Shown: in pieces, positions 27,480-37,671 of the stretch
Layout of the letters: every line of letters begins with the position of its first letter
Numbering within the stretch: the stretch's first letter is position 1
Assembly: GCF_900323545.1 (NCBI RefSeq)
Contig: NZ_OOHN01000008.1
Location: forward strand, 1,169,144-1,233,143
Length of the DNA: 64,000 nt
From: Actinomyces sp. Marseille-P3109
GTDB lineage: Bacteria > Actinomycetota > Actinomycetes > Actinomycetales > Actinomycetaceae
Direction: 5' to 3'
Position numbers and translations under genes: made by a program
Notes under the pieces: generated by a model
Databases searched by the model: none
Seen by the model: only the letters and a program-made list of their open reading frames with translations
Told to the model about the DNA's origin: nothing

Positions 27480-28115
27480 AGTGCCGAGGCGGCGATCACA
27501 TCTAGGCGAATTAACACTGCCAGCCTGCTTGGGCGATAGTACAAATGTCAGGTGGCACGACGCCGCCACACCCGCGCATCGGAAGAGACCAAACTGTTGC
27601 AAAATTTGGCGCTAGCCACAAACAACACGTGACCCCAGGCCGATCTTTCGGTCATTTCTTCCACCTCCGAGCGCCGGACTGCCCGCTTCCTACAACGGCA
27701 TCCCGTCGTCACACCCCCTGGGCACCCGCTCCCTATGGGCAACCACGGCACAGAGTGCTACCTTTCCAAGTGTCCAGAACGATCTGCGGGCACCACCAGC
27801 CCAGCGCGACGATGGAGACAGGCATGCGCTACCAGGCAGACATAGACGCTCTCAGGCGGCAACAACGCCGGCAGTTGTCGCCGCCTGGCAGTCCGCCTGG
27901 GCTCACCTGCCGACGATGGCGTCTGTCTGCTGCACACCAGATGCGTCCGCCTTGCAACAGACAGCTAGGTCGACGTTGCCGAATGCCTGCGAGCTAAGGA
28001 ACTCGACCTCCGCAATCGAGGCCACCAATACACCAACCGATATAAACAGCAAGACACCCATCTCATAATTGAAACATTGCGTTATTAGGTTGACTGTGAT
28101 TAAATAGTAGCAACC
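27480..28115. other. Gene-free interval at the GC drop
   Basis: About 640 bases without a supported gene. GC falls markedly towards 28.0 kb, marking the left edge of the low-GC cargo. Short open frames here have neither codon bias nor ribosome sites. Confidence 0.4.
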
Positions 28116-28448
28116 ATGAGTGAAGCATTGTCCCGTCGCGAAGATCAATCAATCCAGCCCACGAAAGACGGGCTGGCCAAGATTGTCGCAGCCGAAACAG
28201 GGCACGAGACTCACACTCACAGTCGATTACAACGCGAGTCCCTTGGGAGTCTTGCGATACAGCAAGCGGAAGTTGAAAAAATGCTCGCGTCTGGAAGTGT
28301 CAACCTCAAGTCACTGTTCGATTTGTTTCGCAGTGCCGCACAAGAGGGGAAACGTCCCAAGGTAAAAGTACTAAGTGCCTACTCGGTGTTAGTTGATCCG
28401 ATCGTGCCTGCTCCGGGGAATATTTTTCCACCTTCATCTACCAAATGA
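28116..28448 (+). CDS. Small hypothetical protein at the start of the low-GC cargo
   Basis: 110 residues, charged and helical (AIQQAEVEKMLASGSVNLKS), with a Pro-rich tail; no signal peptide or membrane helix. Not recognised. No strong ribosome site. It is 38 bases upstream of the 600-residue membrane protein on the same strand and probably forms an operon with it. Confidence 0.5.
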   Translation: MSEALSRREDQSIQPTKDGLAKIVAAETGHETHTHSRLQRESLGSLAIQQAEVEKMLASGSVNLKSLFDLFRSAAQEGKRPKVKVLSAYSVLVDPIVPAPGNIFPPSSTK

Positions 28449-28486
28449 AGTATAGTTTCGATACTCAATAACACTTAGTTACCACA

Positions 28487-30289
28487 ATGAGCACGAGACA
28501 CCTTTTTCAAGGGCCGATTCCACCCACCCTCATAGAAGTCAAAAAATATGCAGAGCACTATTACCAGCATTGGCAAAATGAGCCATCATGGCTAGTTCGT
28601 AAAGTGCGCCAGCATGAGCCGATCGACTCGACTTCGACCAGAATCAAAGTTTCTTACGACGTCGTCTTTGCCGCACTAAGAGACCTCGAGAATCGCGACG
28701 GCATCCTTACGATCCCGCTCGATTGGTTCAAAAAACAGGTGTTTGTCTCCCTGGATGTCAGTGGCCCTTGGCAATCTTCTGTGTGTTTCGCAAGTCGTTC
28801 CGAGTCAGCCCGCATTGCAACCTACTACGTGTTTGGCTGGCTCAACCAGTTGTCGAAGTCTTTGCTGGATAACATTGATGCGAAACAAGTCGATATAATC
28901 TACACTATACTTCGTGGCCGTAAGTCTTTAATTAAAGAAGAGTTCGAATGCTGGCTTACATATGTAGAACAGTGTGATTTTGACTGGCCAATCACTGATA
29001 AAGTGACATGGCATTCTTGGGTAGCCAACCGCGAATTTCGTCGTTTCTTCTTGCATCTCTGCGATAGTTTCGTCGCCTCCGTTAACGTTCCGTCAGAGCA
29101 CTTCAAGCCGTCTGGTCGAGGAGTGATCAAACTGTCTTGGGAACAGCCGGGACTATACCAGTATGCCGAATTAACGAATGTAGCTAAAACACAATCATCC
29201 ACCCCCGTTTCACCAACTCCGTCAAACCAACTGGATAGCAACACTCCGGTAACAGTGCGGATTATTTTACTCAGATTCCTTGTGCTGCTTTTAATGTACT
29301 TGTACCGAGCCATTAGTTATCCATTCCGCTGGATTAAACAACAGTTCCGACGTTACGGAATTACCCCACCAAGCTATCTGCTTGCTGCAAGCAGTGAGCC
29401 CCAACTGGGCATATATGCAAGTCTAGTCGTTCCGGCTGGCATGAGGATAGATTACGTCAAATGTGAAGACGTCGAAGTGGACGGGGAGTCACAGAAGACA
29501 ACAGTTGCCCCGAACGGCTACATATACAGTGAGAATAAAACCAAGCTTGGTGATGTACGTTATGTAGGAACCAAGGCAGCGGTGTATGTTACGCAACTGA
29601 ACGGACTCCGCCTTTCTGCGCTGTTCCGGATACGGGTGCACGTAAAAAGAGGACAGTTTATCCTTCCTGCACTCTTTGCTTCACTTGCTGGGCTAGCAGT
29701 GTCGGCAGCTCTTCTCCTGATGTTCATTAAATTCGAGAGCTTTGCATTTCCTCAAGATATATCTAGCATGGTGGCCGTCGTGGCTATCTTGCCGTCTGCC
29801 ATGGCTGGTTACATTCTGTTCGATCGGGAGCATGAGTATGTAAGCGTGGTGCTCGGTTCCCGTCGAGTCCTGCTAGTTGTCTCGATGATCGTTACACTTA
29901 CCGCAGTGTTCACGGTTAATCTTGCGTTGGTGCTCCGCAGTGGAATCCCCCATGAAGATAAACCAACACCGCAGACACTGGCATACATTCATCGACTCAG
30001 CGACACTGCTGAAGTTGCAGCATTTGTGACATTTGCGACACACTTAGTCGCTTTCCTGGTATTCGCTTTAGATTTCTTGGTGACGGAGAATTGGCGCCAC
30101 ACTTTCTCTCGCAAGTTTCATCTCGCCCTTGCCTGGCTGTATGCGACATTACTCGTATGTTGTTTCTTGTGTGCATACTGTTGGATGGGCGTAAGTTTAT
30201 TCCACTGGCATGGACCAAAGACGAATTTCTTTGCTGAACTTCCCGGTATTCTATACCATCAAGCACGTATCGTTTGGCAATCAGTTTAG
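28487..30289 (+). CDS. Large polytopic membrane protein of unknown function
   Basis: 600 residues. Residues 1-250 are soluble. A first membrane helix lies at about 257-277. A beta-rich domain with aromatic residues spans 300-390 (SLVVPAGMRIDYVKCEDVEV). Five further helices follow at about 391-413, 427-445, 461-482, 508-531 and 553-577. No family recognised. GC is far below that of the chromosome, so it is foreign even to the rest of the element. The layout (sensor-like soluble part plus membrane bundle) would suit a membrane effector in a defence or competition system; that is inference. Confidence 0.7.
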   Translation: MSTRHLFQGPIPPTLIEVKKYAEHYYQHWQNEPSWLVRKVRQHEPIDSTSTRIKVSYDVVFAALRDLENRDGILTIPLDWFKKQVFVSLDVSGPWQSSVCFASRSESARIATYYVFGWLNQLSKSLLDNIDAKQVDIIYTILRGRKSLIKEEFECWLTYVEQCDFDWPITDKVTWHSWVANREFRRFFLHLCDSFVASVNVPSEHFKPSGRGVIKLSWEQPGLYQYAELTNVAKTQSSTPVSPTPSNQLDSNTPVTVRIILLRFLVLLLMYLYRAISYPFRWIKQQFRRYGITPPSYLLAASSEPQLGIYASLVVPAGMRIDYVKCEDVEVDGESQKTTVAPNGYIYSENKTKLGDVRYVGTKAAVYVTQLNGLRLSALFRIRVHVKRGQFILPALFASLAGLAVSAALLLMFIKFESFAFPQDISSMVAVVAILPSAMAGYILFDREHEYVSVVLGSRRVLLVVSMIVTLTAVFTVNLALVLRSGIPHEDKPTPQTLAYIHRLSDTAEVAAFVTFATHLVAFLVFALDFLVTENWRHTFSRKFHLALAWLYATLLVCCFLCAYCWMGVSLFHWHGPKTNFFAELPGILYHQARIVWQSV

Positions 30290-30678
30290 ATCTTCCGTAG
30301 TATCTGCTCTAGCTAGGTTCCTCTATATCTCCAGGTACTCACGCATCATCCCGGACACGCTCTACTGCTCCCTTCATCGGTGGGACGCATCCTCAACCTA
30401 ACAGCTACCACATCTGGCTCGGCACGAGAACGTAAGGCGAGCGGTTTCTCCGACAACCCGCGCTGCTTGACCTGTCCTTCCATCCAGCGGCCCAAGGAAG
30501 ATCTACGGCAGTGGGCTACTGACGAACCCGGTGCGCTGAGGACGATGTGCGTGAGGTAAGTTCGCTGTGCAGTTCGAGAACGGATGATCCTACTGCGTAG
30601 TCGAGTCTGGCGATAGCCTTGAGAACATCAAGGGCTCAAACTGCCCCGCGTAAGATTGTAGTGACATACCGTGTGGGT
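30290..30678. other. Gene-free interval between cargo genes
   Basis: 389 bases between the 600-residue membrane protein and the 263-residue one. No coding frame with support. The open frame of the downstream gene runs back to 30619, but its first 20 residues lack family-like or membrane character. Confidence 0.35.
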
Positions 30679-31470
30679 ATGAGTGAATCTACCGGATCTC
30701 CTACTTGGACTCTTATCTTCGCCCTTCCCGCCGCTGTTGCCGCGGCCGTCGCTGCTGTGAATGGGTTAAGCCAGCTCACTCGTTCGGCGAGGGCGCGGCG
30801 CACCATTGAGTGGATCAATAGTACAATCGATAAAGATGCCGACGGCGATTCGCGGCAGCATCCACTTACTGAACTACGAACAGAACAAGAGGCGCGCCTC
30901 GTTGCAACGTACTACGTCCCCTGGTGGCGTCTACTGCTATTCCCAGTTTGGGTGACTGCTTTCGGCGTGCTTTTCACGCTTGCTATCAGGAAAGGTATGC
31001 CTGGAGCGGATGCCATTCGAGGCGCAGGGGCGAGTTTTCTGTTCACCTTGTACTTTGCTTGGTTATTTATTGGTAGCTATAGAGAAAGGTTGCGGATAAG
31101 CGACCACTACAAAACCGGAATCCTCAGAGAACCTCGCATTGCGCTGTGGCGCATGGGAAATAAACTCGTTGGCGTTGCTCTGTGGTGCACCATCGGCACC
31201 TATTTGTTGGGTGGAGGCCTGGCGTCTCTTATTGCAGTCAGGTATCCGATACTTGCAGTGATAGGCTTGTCTGTGGGATACGTGATGTTATTTTCTACTA
31301 TCCCGTATCTGAGGCGCTACGTTCAAGAGTGGAGTTTTGCAACTAAAACAGGGGCGAAGTTGCTTGGAAATGAAAAATTCAGTCTCCCTCGATTCGTTGC
31401 AACTACGTTTGTGCTTCCAGAATCAAAAGAAGACACCAACGAAGAATATTACGGAAGTTATCCGATGTAG
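30679..31470 (+). CDS. Four-helix membrane protein of unknown function
   Basis: 263 residues from ATG 30679. Membrane helices at about residues 9-28, 95-113, 125-143 and a pair at 178-220 (LVGVALWCTIGTYLL, then IAVRYPILAVIGLSVGYVML). Between the first helix and the second is an acidic cytoplasmic-type stretch. Not recognised. Low GC like the 600-residue protein upstream. Confidence 0.65.
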   Translation: MSESTGSPTWTLIFALPAAVAAAVAAVNGLSQLTRSARARRTIEWINSTIDKDADGDSRQHPLTELRTEQEARLVATYYVPWWRLLLFPVWVTAFGVLFTLAIRKGMPGADAIRGAGASFLFTLYFAWLFIGSYRERLRISDHYKTGILREPRIALWRMGNKLVGVALWCTIGTYLLGGGLASLIAVRYPILAVIGLSVGYVMLFSTIPYLRRYVQEWSFATKTGAKLLGNEKFSLPRFVATTFVLPESKEDTNEEYYGSYPM

Positions 31471-31477
31471 TTCATGC

Positions 31478-31500
31478 TATAGCACTCAGAGTGTTATAAT
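31478..31500 (+). promoter_or_regulatory. Candidate promoter with overlapping operator-like palindrome
   Basis: A consensus -10 TATAAT (31495-31500) lies 10 bases before the ATG at 31511, so the transcript would be almost leaderless. A near-perfect palindrome TATAGCACTC-A-GAGTGTTATA (31478-31498, one mismatch) overlaps it, as expected for a repressor site. No good -35 is seen. Confidence 0.4.
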
Positions 31501-31510
31501 TGATTTATAC

Positions 31511-32740
31511 ATGTCTGCCAACCAATCCCCCTCCCTCCACCACCGCCTCCGTCGCCTCAAAGCCGCCCTCCTCGCCGTCTCCTTCACCTTGGCCGGCATC
31601 CTCCTCATGATGCTCAACGCCTGGCTGTCCCCGTTGCAGTTGGGAGACTGGCAGTGGCTGCACGCTCTGCCACTGGGCGAGCTGGGTGGGACGCTGTTTG
31701 GCGCGGGGCTGCTGTCGACGTTCTTTGAGTACACCTTCCGGCGCGACCAGGAGCGGGCGGTGACGGAACGCTTCCGCCAAACGATCCGTGATGAAGCACC
31801 AGCCCTACGCGATGCCGTCATCGAAGCCTTCCGCTTCGACCGTCAGGACGTAGCGCGTATCGCCACGCCTGAACTGCTGGATGACTTGGCTCGCACCAGC
31901 CTGGGCCTGCGCTTCGGTGATCCAGCCTTCGGTCGTGAGGTCTATGCCGACATCCGCCACCAAGCCATGGCTGCCGAGGAGCGCTGGTACGACGCCCGCG
32001 TCGACGCGACCCTTGGTATACCAAGGGGTAGGAGCACCGCTCCTACCCCGTTTTTCGACTTACGTGTCCGCTGGGAGTACACCGTCACGCCGCGGCACCG
32101 CTTCCGCAAGTTTGCCGTTGTCTCCGACCGTCAGCGCTACGACCAGCTAGTGGCCGAGCGTGGGGAGACGAGTGTGTGGTACCGCCGCCCAGTGCCCGGC
32201 CTGGCTGTCTCTGATCCAGAGGTCTTCGCCCTGGAGCAGTTCACCGTCAACGGCACACCGGTACCGTTCACCCGGCAGGTAGATGAGGTCTCCCAGGTCT
32301 ACACCGTTGATCTTGGCGAGCAGGTCATCCAGCAGGAGCAGGCGGTCGTCATCTCCTTCAGCTTCCGCACTCGCACGCTACGCAGTGGTCACGTAGTGCA
32401 CCTGGATATCGACCGCCCCACGCGCGGTCTCGACGTCGAGCTGCGCTACGACCCAGAGCAAGTCGGCCAGATGCGCATCCTCGACTTCGCCTCCATCGGA
32501 GAAGGAGGACGCCTCACTCAAGTGCCAGACGCACCAACGCTGCGCTACCGCTACGACGGCTGGCTCTTCCCGCGAGCTGGCATGGTCTTTGTCCGGACGC
32601 TGCCAGACGAGCAGGACGACTGGGCTGAGGTTGCGCCCGATACCAACGCCAGGCCACCACGCTCAGCCGGTAGTTCTGAAAACGCCGCCAAGGCAGTACC
32701 AGCCACGGAAGACGACGCCCGCCAAGCTCGTGCAGCCTGA
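31511..32740 (+). CDS. Two-helix membrane protein with large soluble domain
   Basis: 409 residues from ATG 31511. Two N-terminal helices (about 18-38 and 50-70, with LGGTLFGAGLLSTFFEYTF between cytoplasmic ends), a helical linker, then a ~270-residue soluble beta-rich region. The C-terminal ~35 residues are disordered. High GC, unlike the genes on both sides. The DNA for residues ~167-182 forms an 18-bp palindrome directly followed by a terminator-like hairpin. Not recognised; the architecture resembles membrane sensor or effector proteins of conflict systems. Confidence 0.7.
   Translation: MSANQSPSLHHRLRRLKAALLAVSFTLAGILLMMLNAWLSPLQLGDWQWLHALPLGELGGTLFGAGLLSTFFEYTFRRDQERAVTERFRQTIRDEAPALRDAVIEAFRFDRQDVARIATPELLDDLARTSLGLRFGDPAFGREVYADIRHQAMAAEERWYDARVDATLGIPRGRSTAPTPFFDLRVRWEYTVTPRHRFRKFAVVSDRQRYDQLVAERGETSVWYRRPVPGLAVSDPEVFALEQFTVNGTPVPFTRQVDEVSQVYTVDLGEQVIQQEQAVVISFSFRTRTLRSGHVVHLDIDRPTRGLDVELRYDPEQVGQMRILDFASIGEGGRLTQVPDAPTLRYRYDGWLFPRAGMVFVRTLPDEQDDWAEVAPDTNARPPRSAGSSENAAKAVPATEDDARQARAA
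32010..32055 (+). terminator. Intragenic palindrome plus intrinsic-terminator-like hairpin
   Basis: The palindrome CCCTTGGTATACCAAGGG (32010-32027) is followed at once by an 11-bp stem GGGGTAGGAGC/GCTCCTACCCC (32025-32035 with 32039-32049) with a 3-base loop, then GTTTTT. It lies in frame inside the 409-residue membrane protein gene. It has the form of a strong Rho-independent terminator. Confidence 0.6.
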
Positions 32741-32864
32741 CGGACACCGCCCAGCTGCCATGTAGGAGGCAGCCATGGGATGAGTTGGCCCCTACGTGGG
32801 GCGTGTGGTCAGTCGCCACCCATGCTGCTCACCTCCCTCCATCTCGGCTGACATCTCTAGATTG

Positions 32865-32878
32865 CCATACAGGTATGG
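32865..32878. promoter_or_regulatory. Inverted repeat upstream of the XRE regulator
   Basis: CCATAC-AG-GTATGG lies 22 bases before the possible TTG start at 32900 and could be an autoregulatory operator. Support is positional only. Confidence 0.35.
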
Positions 32879-32899
32879 TGGTGCCAAATTGGTGGCCGC

Positions 32900-33187
32900 T
32901 TGACGCTGGTGATCGTGCGCGCTTCCTCCTCCACCAGCCAAGACGAGCAGTGGTGGCCCATCGCTCGCCAGCTCGGCCTGCGGCTGCAGCACGCCCGCAT
33001 CGCCAAAGGCCTCAGCCAGGAAGCCCTGGCCCATGCCGCCGGTATCTCCACCTACACCTACCAAAAGTTTGAGAAGGGTGAGTCCCGCCCCGGCACCCCG
33101 ATGAACCCGCGCCTGCGCACCCTCATCGCCCTGGCAACGGCGCTGGACATGCAGGTGGAGGAACTGGTGGGTGGGATGAGTGAGTAG
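32900..33187 (+). CDS. XRE-family helix-turn-helix regulator
   Basis: 95 residues from a TTG (32900); GTG at 32909 is an alternative. A clear Cro/C1-type helix-turn-helix occupies residues ~24-90: LGLRLQHARIAKGLSQEALA, then HAAGISTYTYQKFEKGESRP. High GC and good codon bias. Probably a repressor controlling the neighbouring cargo or itself through the inverted repeat just upstream. Confidence 0.8.
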   Translation: MTLVIVRASSSTSQDEQWWPIARQLGLRLQHARIAKGLSQEALAHAAGISTYTYQKFEKGESRPGTPMNPRLRTLIALATALDMQVEELVGGMSE

Positions 33188-33537
33188 GTGGATGCACCGG
33201 CGCTTCTGAGCGCTAACGATGACAACTCCCGAGTGCTGTCCCAACACACGGTTCTGCTCGTGATTTAGCGGTCGCCTGGAGCAGTAGGGACGTGAGCACT
33301 CACAACGAAGTAAAACATACTAAGAAGCGAGTCAGCTTTCGTTCTCTATCGTGACCTATCTGTGATCACTACTGCCCAACCACCTCGCGAGTCGAGTGGA
33401 ACACTGGCGGTATGGACCTCTCTTGTGACAGCACCTGATGGGGTGTGCGCCAGACCTGTGCGGTCTGAAGTGCATCAGCGTAATCGGCTCTTCATTAATA
33501 TTGAATAAAATGCTAGAATCGACGAAGAAGATAGACA
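33188..33537 (+). promoter_or_regulatory. Upstream region of the YobI-type NTPase gene
   Basis: 350 bases without a gene. An extended -10-like TGCTAGAAT (33511-33519) lies 18 bases before the ATG at 33538. Nothing else recognisable. Confidence 0.35.
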
Positions 33538-36500
33538 ATGACAAGTAATATTATTGTGTCAACCGAAAAAGACGGAGCTGCCGAAGACAAAAACGCACGA
33601 AAGCTGAAGCCACTCCACCCGCGTTATAACCCAGAGCAGCATCGCACGTATGTTGATGCACTCAATGACGCCATTCAGCAGGACGAGGTAACAAACATTG
33701 CCTTAAGCGGACCATATGGTGTCGGCAAAAGCTCCATATTGCAAGGCTTTCGGGAAGATCACCCCGGCGCTATATTCATCTCGCTTTCGACGCTAGGGTT
33801 CAGTAAGTCGGTCGGCTCAAGTACTTCTGAACTCTCTGACGGATCAATCTCTCCACAGACTAATCAGATCCAGAAAGAGATCGTCAAGCAACTTCTCTAT
33901 CGGAAGCCTCCAAACGAGTTGCCTGTATCGCGATTCAAACGCATTCAGAAACCTGACTGGAAGCATTTGCTAGTCGTATCTACGCTGATTGCGTTTGCGC
34001 TGACTATCGTCATTGCAGCAATCGGGGGATTCTCCAAAATCCCAAAAGTTTGCGACTCAGCATGGCAGGAATTCGGCGTCAAGTTTGTCTGCTTATGGCT
34101 ACTGCTATCCCTAGCGACATGGCTCGCCAGCAAGTATTTACGAGGCGCTGTTCACCTAGATAAGTTTACCGCTGGCCCTGCAACGCTCACACTATCCGGC
34201 TCTGACAGCGGCAATGACGACAGCTATTTTGATCGATATCTTGACGAAATAATTTACTTCTTTGAAATGTCGACATGCCGCATCGTCGTATTTGAAGACA
34301 TAGATCGATTCAGTAACTGGGAGATCTTCGAAGAGTTACATGAACTCAACACGCTACTGAATAATGCCGAGCAACTCCAAGAAAGAAAGAGTAAGTCTGA
34401 CGAAAACAAGGTAGTCTTCATCTACGCAATGAAGGACTCAATTTTTGAACCTCAGACCGTAACTGATACCGATGAAGTGGCGAAAGATACCCAAGACAGG
34501 GCGATTCAAGAAATTCAAAGAGCGAACCGCACGAAGTTCTTTGATGTCATCATCCCGGTCGTGCCGTTTGTAACTCACCGAAGCGCACGAGACTTAATGC
34601 GTCAGGAGCTCGAGGGCGTCAAGCCCAAAATCTCGGACGAACTGATCGATCACGTCGCAAAGTACATCCCAGACTTCCGCCTCCTACGAAGCGTATGCAA
34701 CGAATACACGATATACGCACAATTTATACTCGGAGACGGCGGCCTCAAGCTCGAGCCTGACAAACTATTTGCACTCATGCTCTACAAATCCGTTCATCTG
34801 AAGGACTTTGAGAGAATACATCTTGACCAGAGCAAACTTGGCGAAGTTTACCGGATGAGTGTGCGGGTAACGGCAGAACTCATCTGTGCAATTAATGAAG
34901 AATACGATGAGCTTGAGAAGCAACAGGACCCCCATGCCGAGGCAAAAATGCGAGGCGAGGCTTTGGAGGGGATGATCAGTTGGGCTAGCGAACACTTTGA
35001 ACTTCGGGGTGGCCCGTTTTCTGTTGGTATTGGGCCCCTAACATTCTCTGAGGACGAGATCGATACCGTAAGATTTTGGAACCATTTATGCCAGTTGTCT
35101 GACGTTGATGCTGTCACAATAGAAGGTCTTAAGGATCGGTACGATCAGCCGATGCCGCTTAAATACAGTAAGAGCGACATGGCAAAATTTATAGGGCAAG
35201 ACCTGGTATCTACATCCATTGTTCAACGAACCAAGGATGATATAGGTGCTGAATTACGTCAGCTTGATGCTGATCGCCAGCGATACCAGTCCGCTCACAT
35301 GTCTGACTTGATGAGCGAACCTTCGGTGATGGTACCATCAGAGAATGGCGCTGAGCAAACTTTTAGCGCCTACGTTGAGAAAACACTTGGATCGAAACTT
35401 GCCGCCGCTCTCATCCGCCATGGATATATTGACCAGAACTTCGTGCTCTATACGTCGACCTACCATACTACATCTTTGTCTGCCAATGCGATGACATTCC
35501 GGATGCAGCATATCGGACAAGGTCTAATGAACCTGAATTATCCGCTGAACGAAAAGGAGGTGAAGCAGCTTATTTTGGATAGAACGATCGATATAAGTGA
35601 ATTTGCTAGCCCAGGTTCCTACAACGTACATATCCTCAACTTTCTCTTGTCTAACAAGAAAAAATATCGTCAGCATTTCGAAACTATCATAGCATCAATT
35701 GTGGAGAATAATGAAAGTGGCGAGAAATTACTTAAGGCTTTCCTTGCTTCAGGTCAGCCGATCGAGAATAGAAGGTTGTTAGTTGTCGAGTTGGCACCGA
35801 AATACTTCCGAATCATTAACGTTCTTATGGAGGTTCGAGGTATAGCTGTCGCTGAGGTAGTTGAGTATAGTGACGTGGCGCTTCGTTTTATGGTTCCCGA
35901 AACAAAGTACGACACTGCCGGGCTTAAGAGTGCTATCGAAGAGTTTTATGAAATCATGCCTGTTTTCACTGGGCCGGTGGTCAGTGATACTGCTGACAAG
36001 ATCGTGGCACTTATAGCGGAAGCTGACGTTAAATTTGTTGACATCTCTGTAATTCATGAAGGCTTACGTAAGCTTGTGATCGAAGGTGGTTACTACAAAG
36101 TGAACCGCCAGAATTTAGGTACCGTATCAGACGATCATCAACCAGCTCTTGATATCCTGTTTGGCGAAAAGCCAGTCGTGTACACCTATCTTCTACAGTC
36201 CTTGAAAGCATACTTTGCCATCATCGCTGAGGATAAGAGCGGCGAGTTGTCGGCATTGGTTGGCTCAGCCGACACGGCGAAGGTCATCGCTGATGTTGTG
36301 AAGCTTGATGTTGCAGCGAGTACGAGACCGAAAGATTTGGCGGCAGATAACGTGAAGTTGAGCGGCAGCGAAGCGTTGCCGCTACTCTCGAGCCTACTGG
36401 CGTCATCGGGGGGAAACTGGTCTATCGATCTAGATGGCCTGCCGTCTAGCTGTTGGTCGATGTTGGCGGCCCACGACCGCCTCGCCGTGACGACTTCGAA

Positions 36501-37335
36501 TCTGTGGCCGTACGTTAGTAAGCGCGGTGTTGATGACGATCTAATTGAGTTGCTGGAACGGCACTCTGCAATTGAGAACCAGGGTGACGCTCTGAGTAAC
36601 GAGAAATATATCGAACTCGCCACCGCGATTCTTGGTCTAAAGGAAGAGCAGATTTCTGCTAAGCAGCGTGTGATGTTGGTCGCGTCGATAGGTTACGCCG
36701 AACCAATTCCTGCGTCCTACATTACGGCGCAAGAAGGCAAACTAGTTGGGTACCTGATCAAGGCCGGTTTGATTGCTGACGACCCAGCCGCCTACGAGTT
36801 GACAAAGGAGTTTGACTGGCCAAGTCGCGAGTTTGCGATCGCTTCTTCCCAGCGGTTTGCTGACTATATGGACATTTACGTTGTTGGGGATGATGTCCTT
36901 GCAATAGTTCAGAGCCGGTTGATTCCGGCTAAGGTTAAGCAGAATATTCTCGACAGGATGTCATCGTACTGCTCCGGAATGGATGTCGAAGACCTGACAT
37001 TACTTGCTAAGTCCGTTGCGGCTCAGAAGGAACTGCGCACTGATAGTACGGTACTGATATGGATGATCAGTCGAGAGGTCAAACCTGATGTCATCGTGCC
37101 GCTTGTGGCTAGGGAGTTGGATAGCCTGTCAGGTTCGGATATTCGTGACATCGTGACGGCATTGGGGCGACCCTACAGTGATCTTCTTGAAAAGGGGCGG
37201 CAACGCGTGTATGTTGATGCAATTGTAGGGACGGATAAACTATTGGAGCGACTTACAGTTAAGAGCGTTGGTGAGGTGTCGACATATACCGAGGACATTG
37301 AGAAACATAGATACTCCGTTAATCGCCACAGGTAG
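33538..37335 (+). CDS. YobI-type membrane P-loop NTPase
   Basis: 1265 residues, GC far below the chromosome. Walker A GPYGVGKSS at residues 58-66. Two membrane helices are inserted into the NTPase domain at about 141-165 and 181-200. Walker B RIVVFEDIDRF at 248-258, a sensor-like VFIYAMKDSIF, and the RTKFFDVIIPVVPF segment near 331-344. This inserted-helix arrangement matches the YobI family of KAP/STAND-like ATPases, predicted by others to act in biological conflict. The C-terminal ~850 residues are helical repeats that could sense a target. No neighbouring gene is a known effector; the membrane helices may themselves act. Confidence 0.8.
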   Translation: MTSNIIVSTEKDGAAEDKNARKLKPLHPRYNPEQHRTYVDALNDAIQQDEVTNIALSGPYGVGKSSILQGFREDHPGAIFISLSTLGFSKSVGSSTSELSDGSISPQTNQIQKEIVKQLLYRKPPNELPVSRFKRIQKPDWKHLLVVSTLIAFALTIVIAAIGGFSKIPKVCDSAWQEFGVKFVCLWLLLSLATWLASKYLRGAVHLDKFTAGPATLTLSGSDSGNDDSYFDRYLDEIIYFFEMSTCRIVVFEDIDRFSNWEIFEELHELNTLLNNAEQLQERKSKSDENKVVFIYAMKDSIFEPQTVTDTDEVAKDTQDRAIQEIQRANRTKFFDVIIPVVPFVTHRSARDLMRQELEGVKPKISDELIDHVAKYIPDFRLLRSVCNEYTIYAQFILGDGGLKLEPDKLFALMLYKSVHLKDFERIHLDQSKLGEVYRMSVRVTAELICAINEEYDELEKQQDPHAEAKMRGEALEGMISWASEHFELRGGPFSVGIGPLTFSEDEIDTVRFWNHLCQLSDVDAVTIEGLKDRYDQPMPLKYSKSDMAKFIGQDLVSTSIVQRTKDDIGAELRQLDADRQRYQSAHMSDLMSEPSVMVPSENGAEQTFSAYVEKTLGSKLAAALIRHGYIDQNFVLYTSTYHTTSLSANAMTFRMQHIGQGLMNLNYPLNEKEVKQLILDRTIDISEFASPGSYNVHILNFLLSNKKKYRQHFETIIASIVENNESGEKLLKAFLASGQPIENRRLLVVELAPKYFRIINVLMEVRGIAVAEVVEYSDVALRFMVPETKYDTAGLKSAIEEFYEIMPVFTGPVVSDTADKIVALIAEADVKFVDISVIHEGLRKLVIEGGYYKVNRQNLGTVSDDHQPALDILFGEKPVVYTYLLQSLKAYFAIIAEDKSGELSALVGSADTAKVIADVVKLDVAASTRPKDLAADNVKLSGSEALPLLSSLLASSGGNWSIDLDGLPSSCWSMLAAHDRLAVTTSNLWPYVSKRGVDDDLIELLERHSAIENQGDALSNEKYIELATAILGLKEEQISAKQRVMLVASIGYAEPIPASYITAQEGKLVGYLIKAGLIADDPAAYELTKEFDWPSREFAIASSQRFADYMDIYVVGDDVLAIVQSRLIPAKVKQNILDRMSSYCSGMDVEDLTLLAKSVAAQKELRTDSTVLIWMISREVKPDVIVPLVARELDSLSGSDIRDIVTALGRPYSDLLEKGRQRVYVDAIVGTDKLLERLTVKSVGEVSTYTEDIEKHRYSVNRHR

Positions 37336-37434
37336 GTGGATTATTTATGACTTTCGGAGCATGATGGCATAATTGCAATTTGATGACTGGGATCAAAGTG
37401 AGGCCTCCGCTCGCTGGCGCTTGGCCTGCTAGAT

Positions 37435-37671
37435 CTACTTGCCTACTGTGCTCAGTGCCGCCTCGTACTTCTTGGCAATCTCCGTGTAGGTCAGCCCGCG
37501 GTCGAGGTAGTCGGCCACCAGCTGCTCGACACTTTGCCGCCCGAACCGCACCAGGAGGCTGCGCTGCTTGAGGTCTATCCGCTGCTCGGTCTGCCTGCTC
37601 TCAGCCAGTGCGACCTCCAGCGCACGTCGGGTCGCCACCAGCGTGTAGCCGTATCTGGAGTAGGCCTGCAA
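37435..37671 (-). CDS. Small helix-turn-helix protein or recombinase-tail fragment
   Basis: 78 residues from a TTG, with a helix-turn-helix near the C-terminus (VADYLDRGLTYTEIAKKYEA). The frame stays open upstream without a proper start (VLETTCLEIL). This suggests a 5'-truncated gene, perhaps related to the tails found with serine recombinases. Codon use is high-GC, unlike the NTPase gene next to it. Confidence 0.45.
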   Translation of the reverse strand: MQAYSRYGYTLVATRRALEVALAESRQTEQRIDLKQRSLLVRFGRQSVEQLVADYLDRGLTYTEIAKKYEAALSTVGK

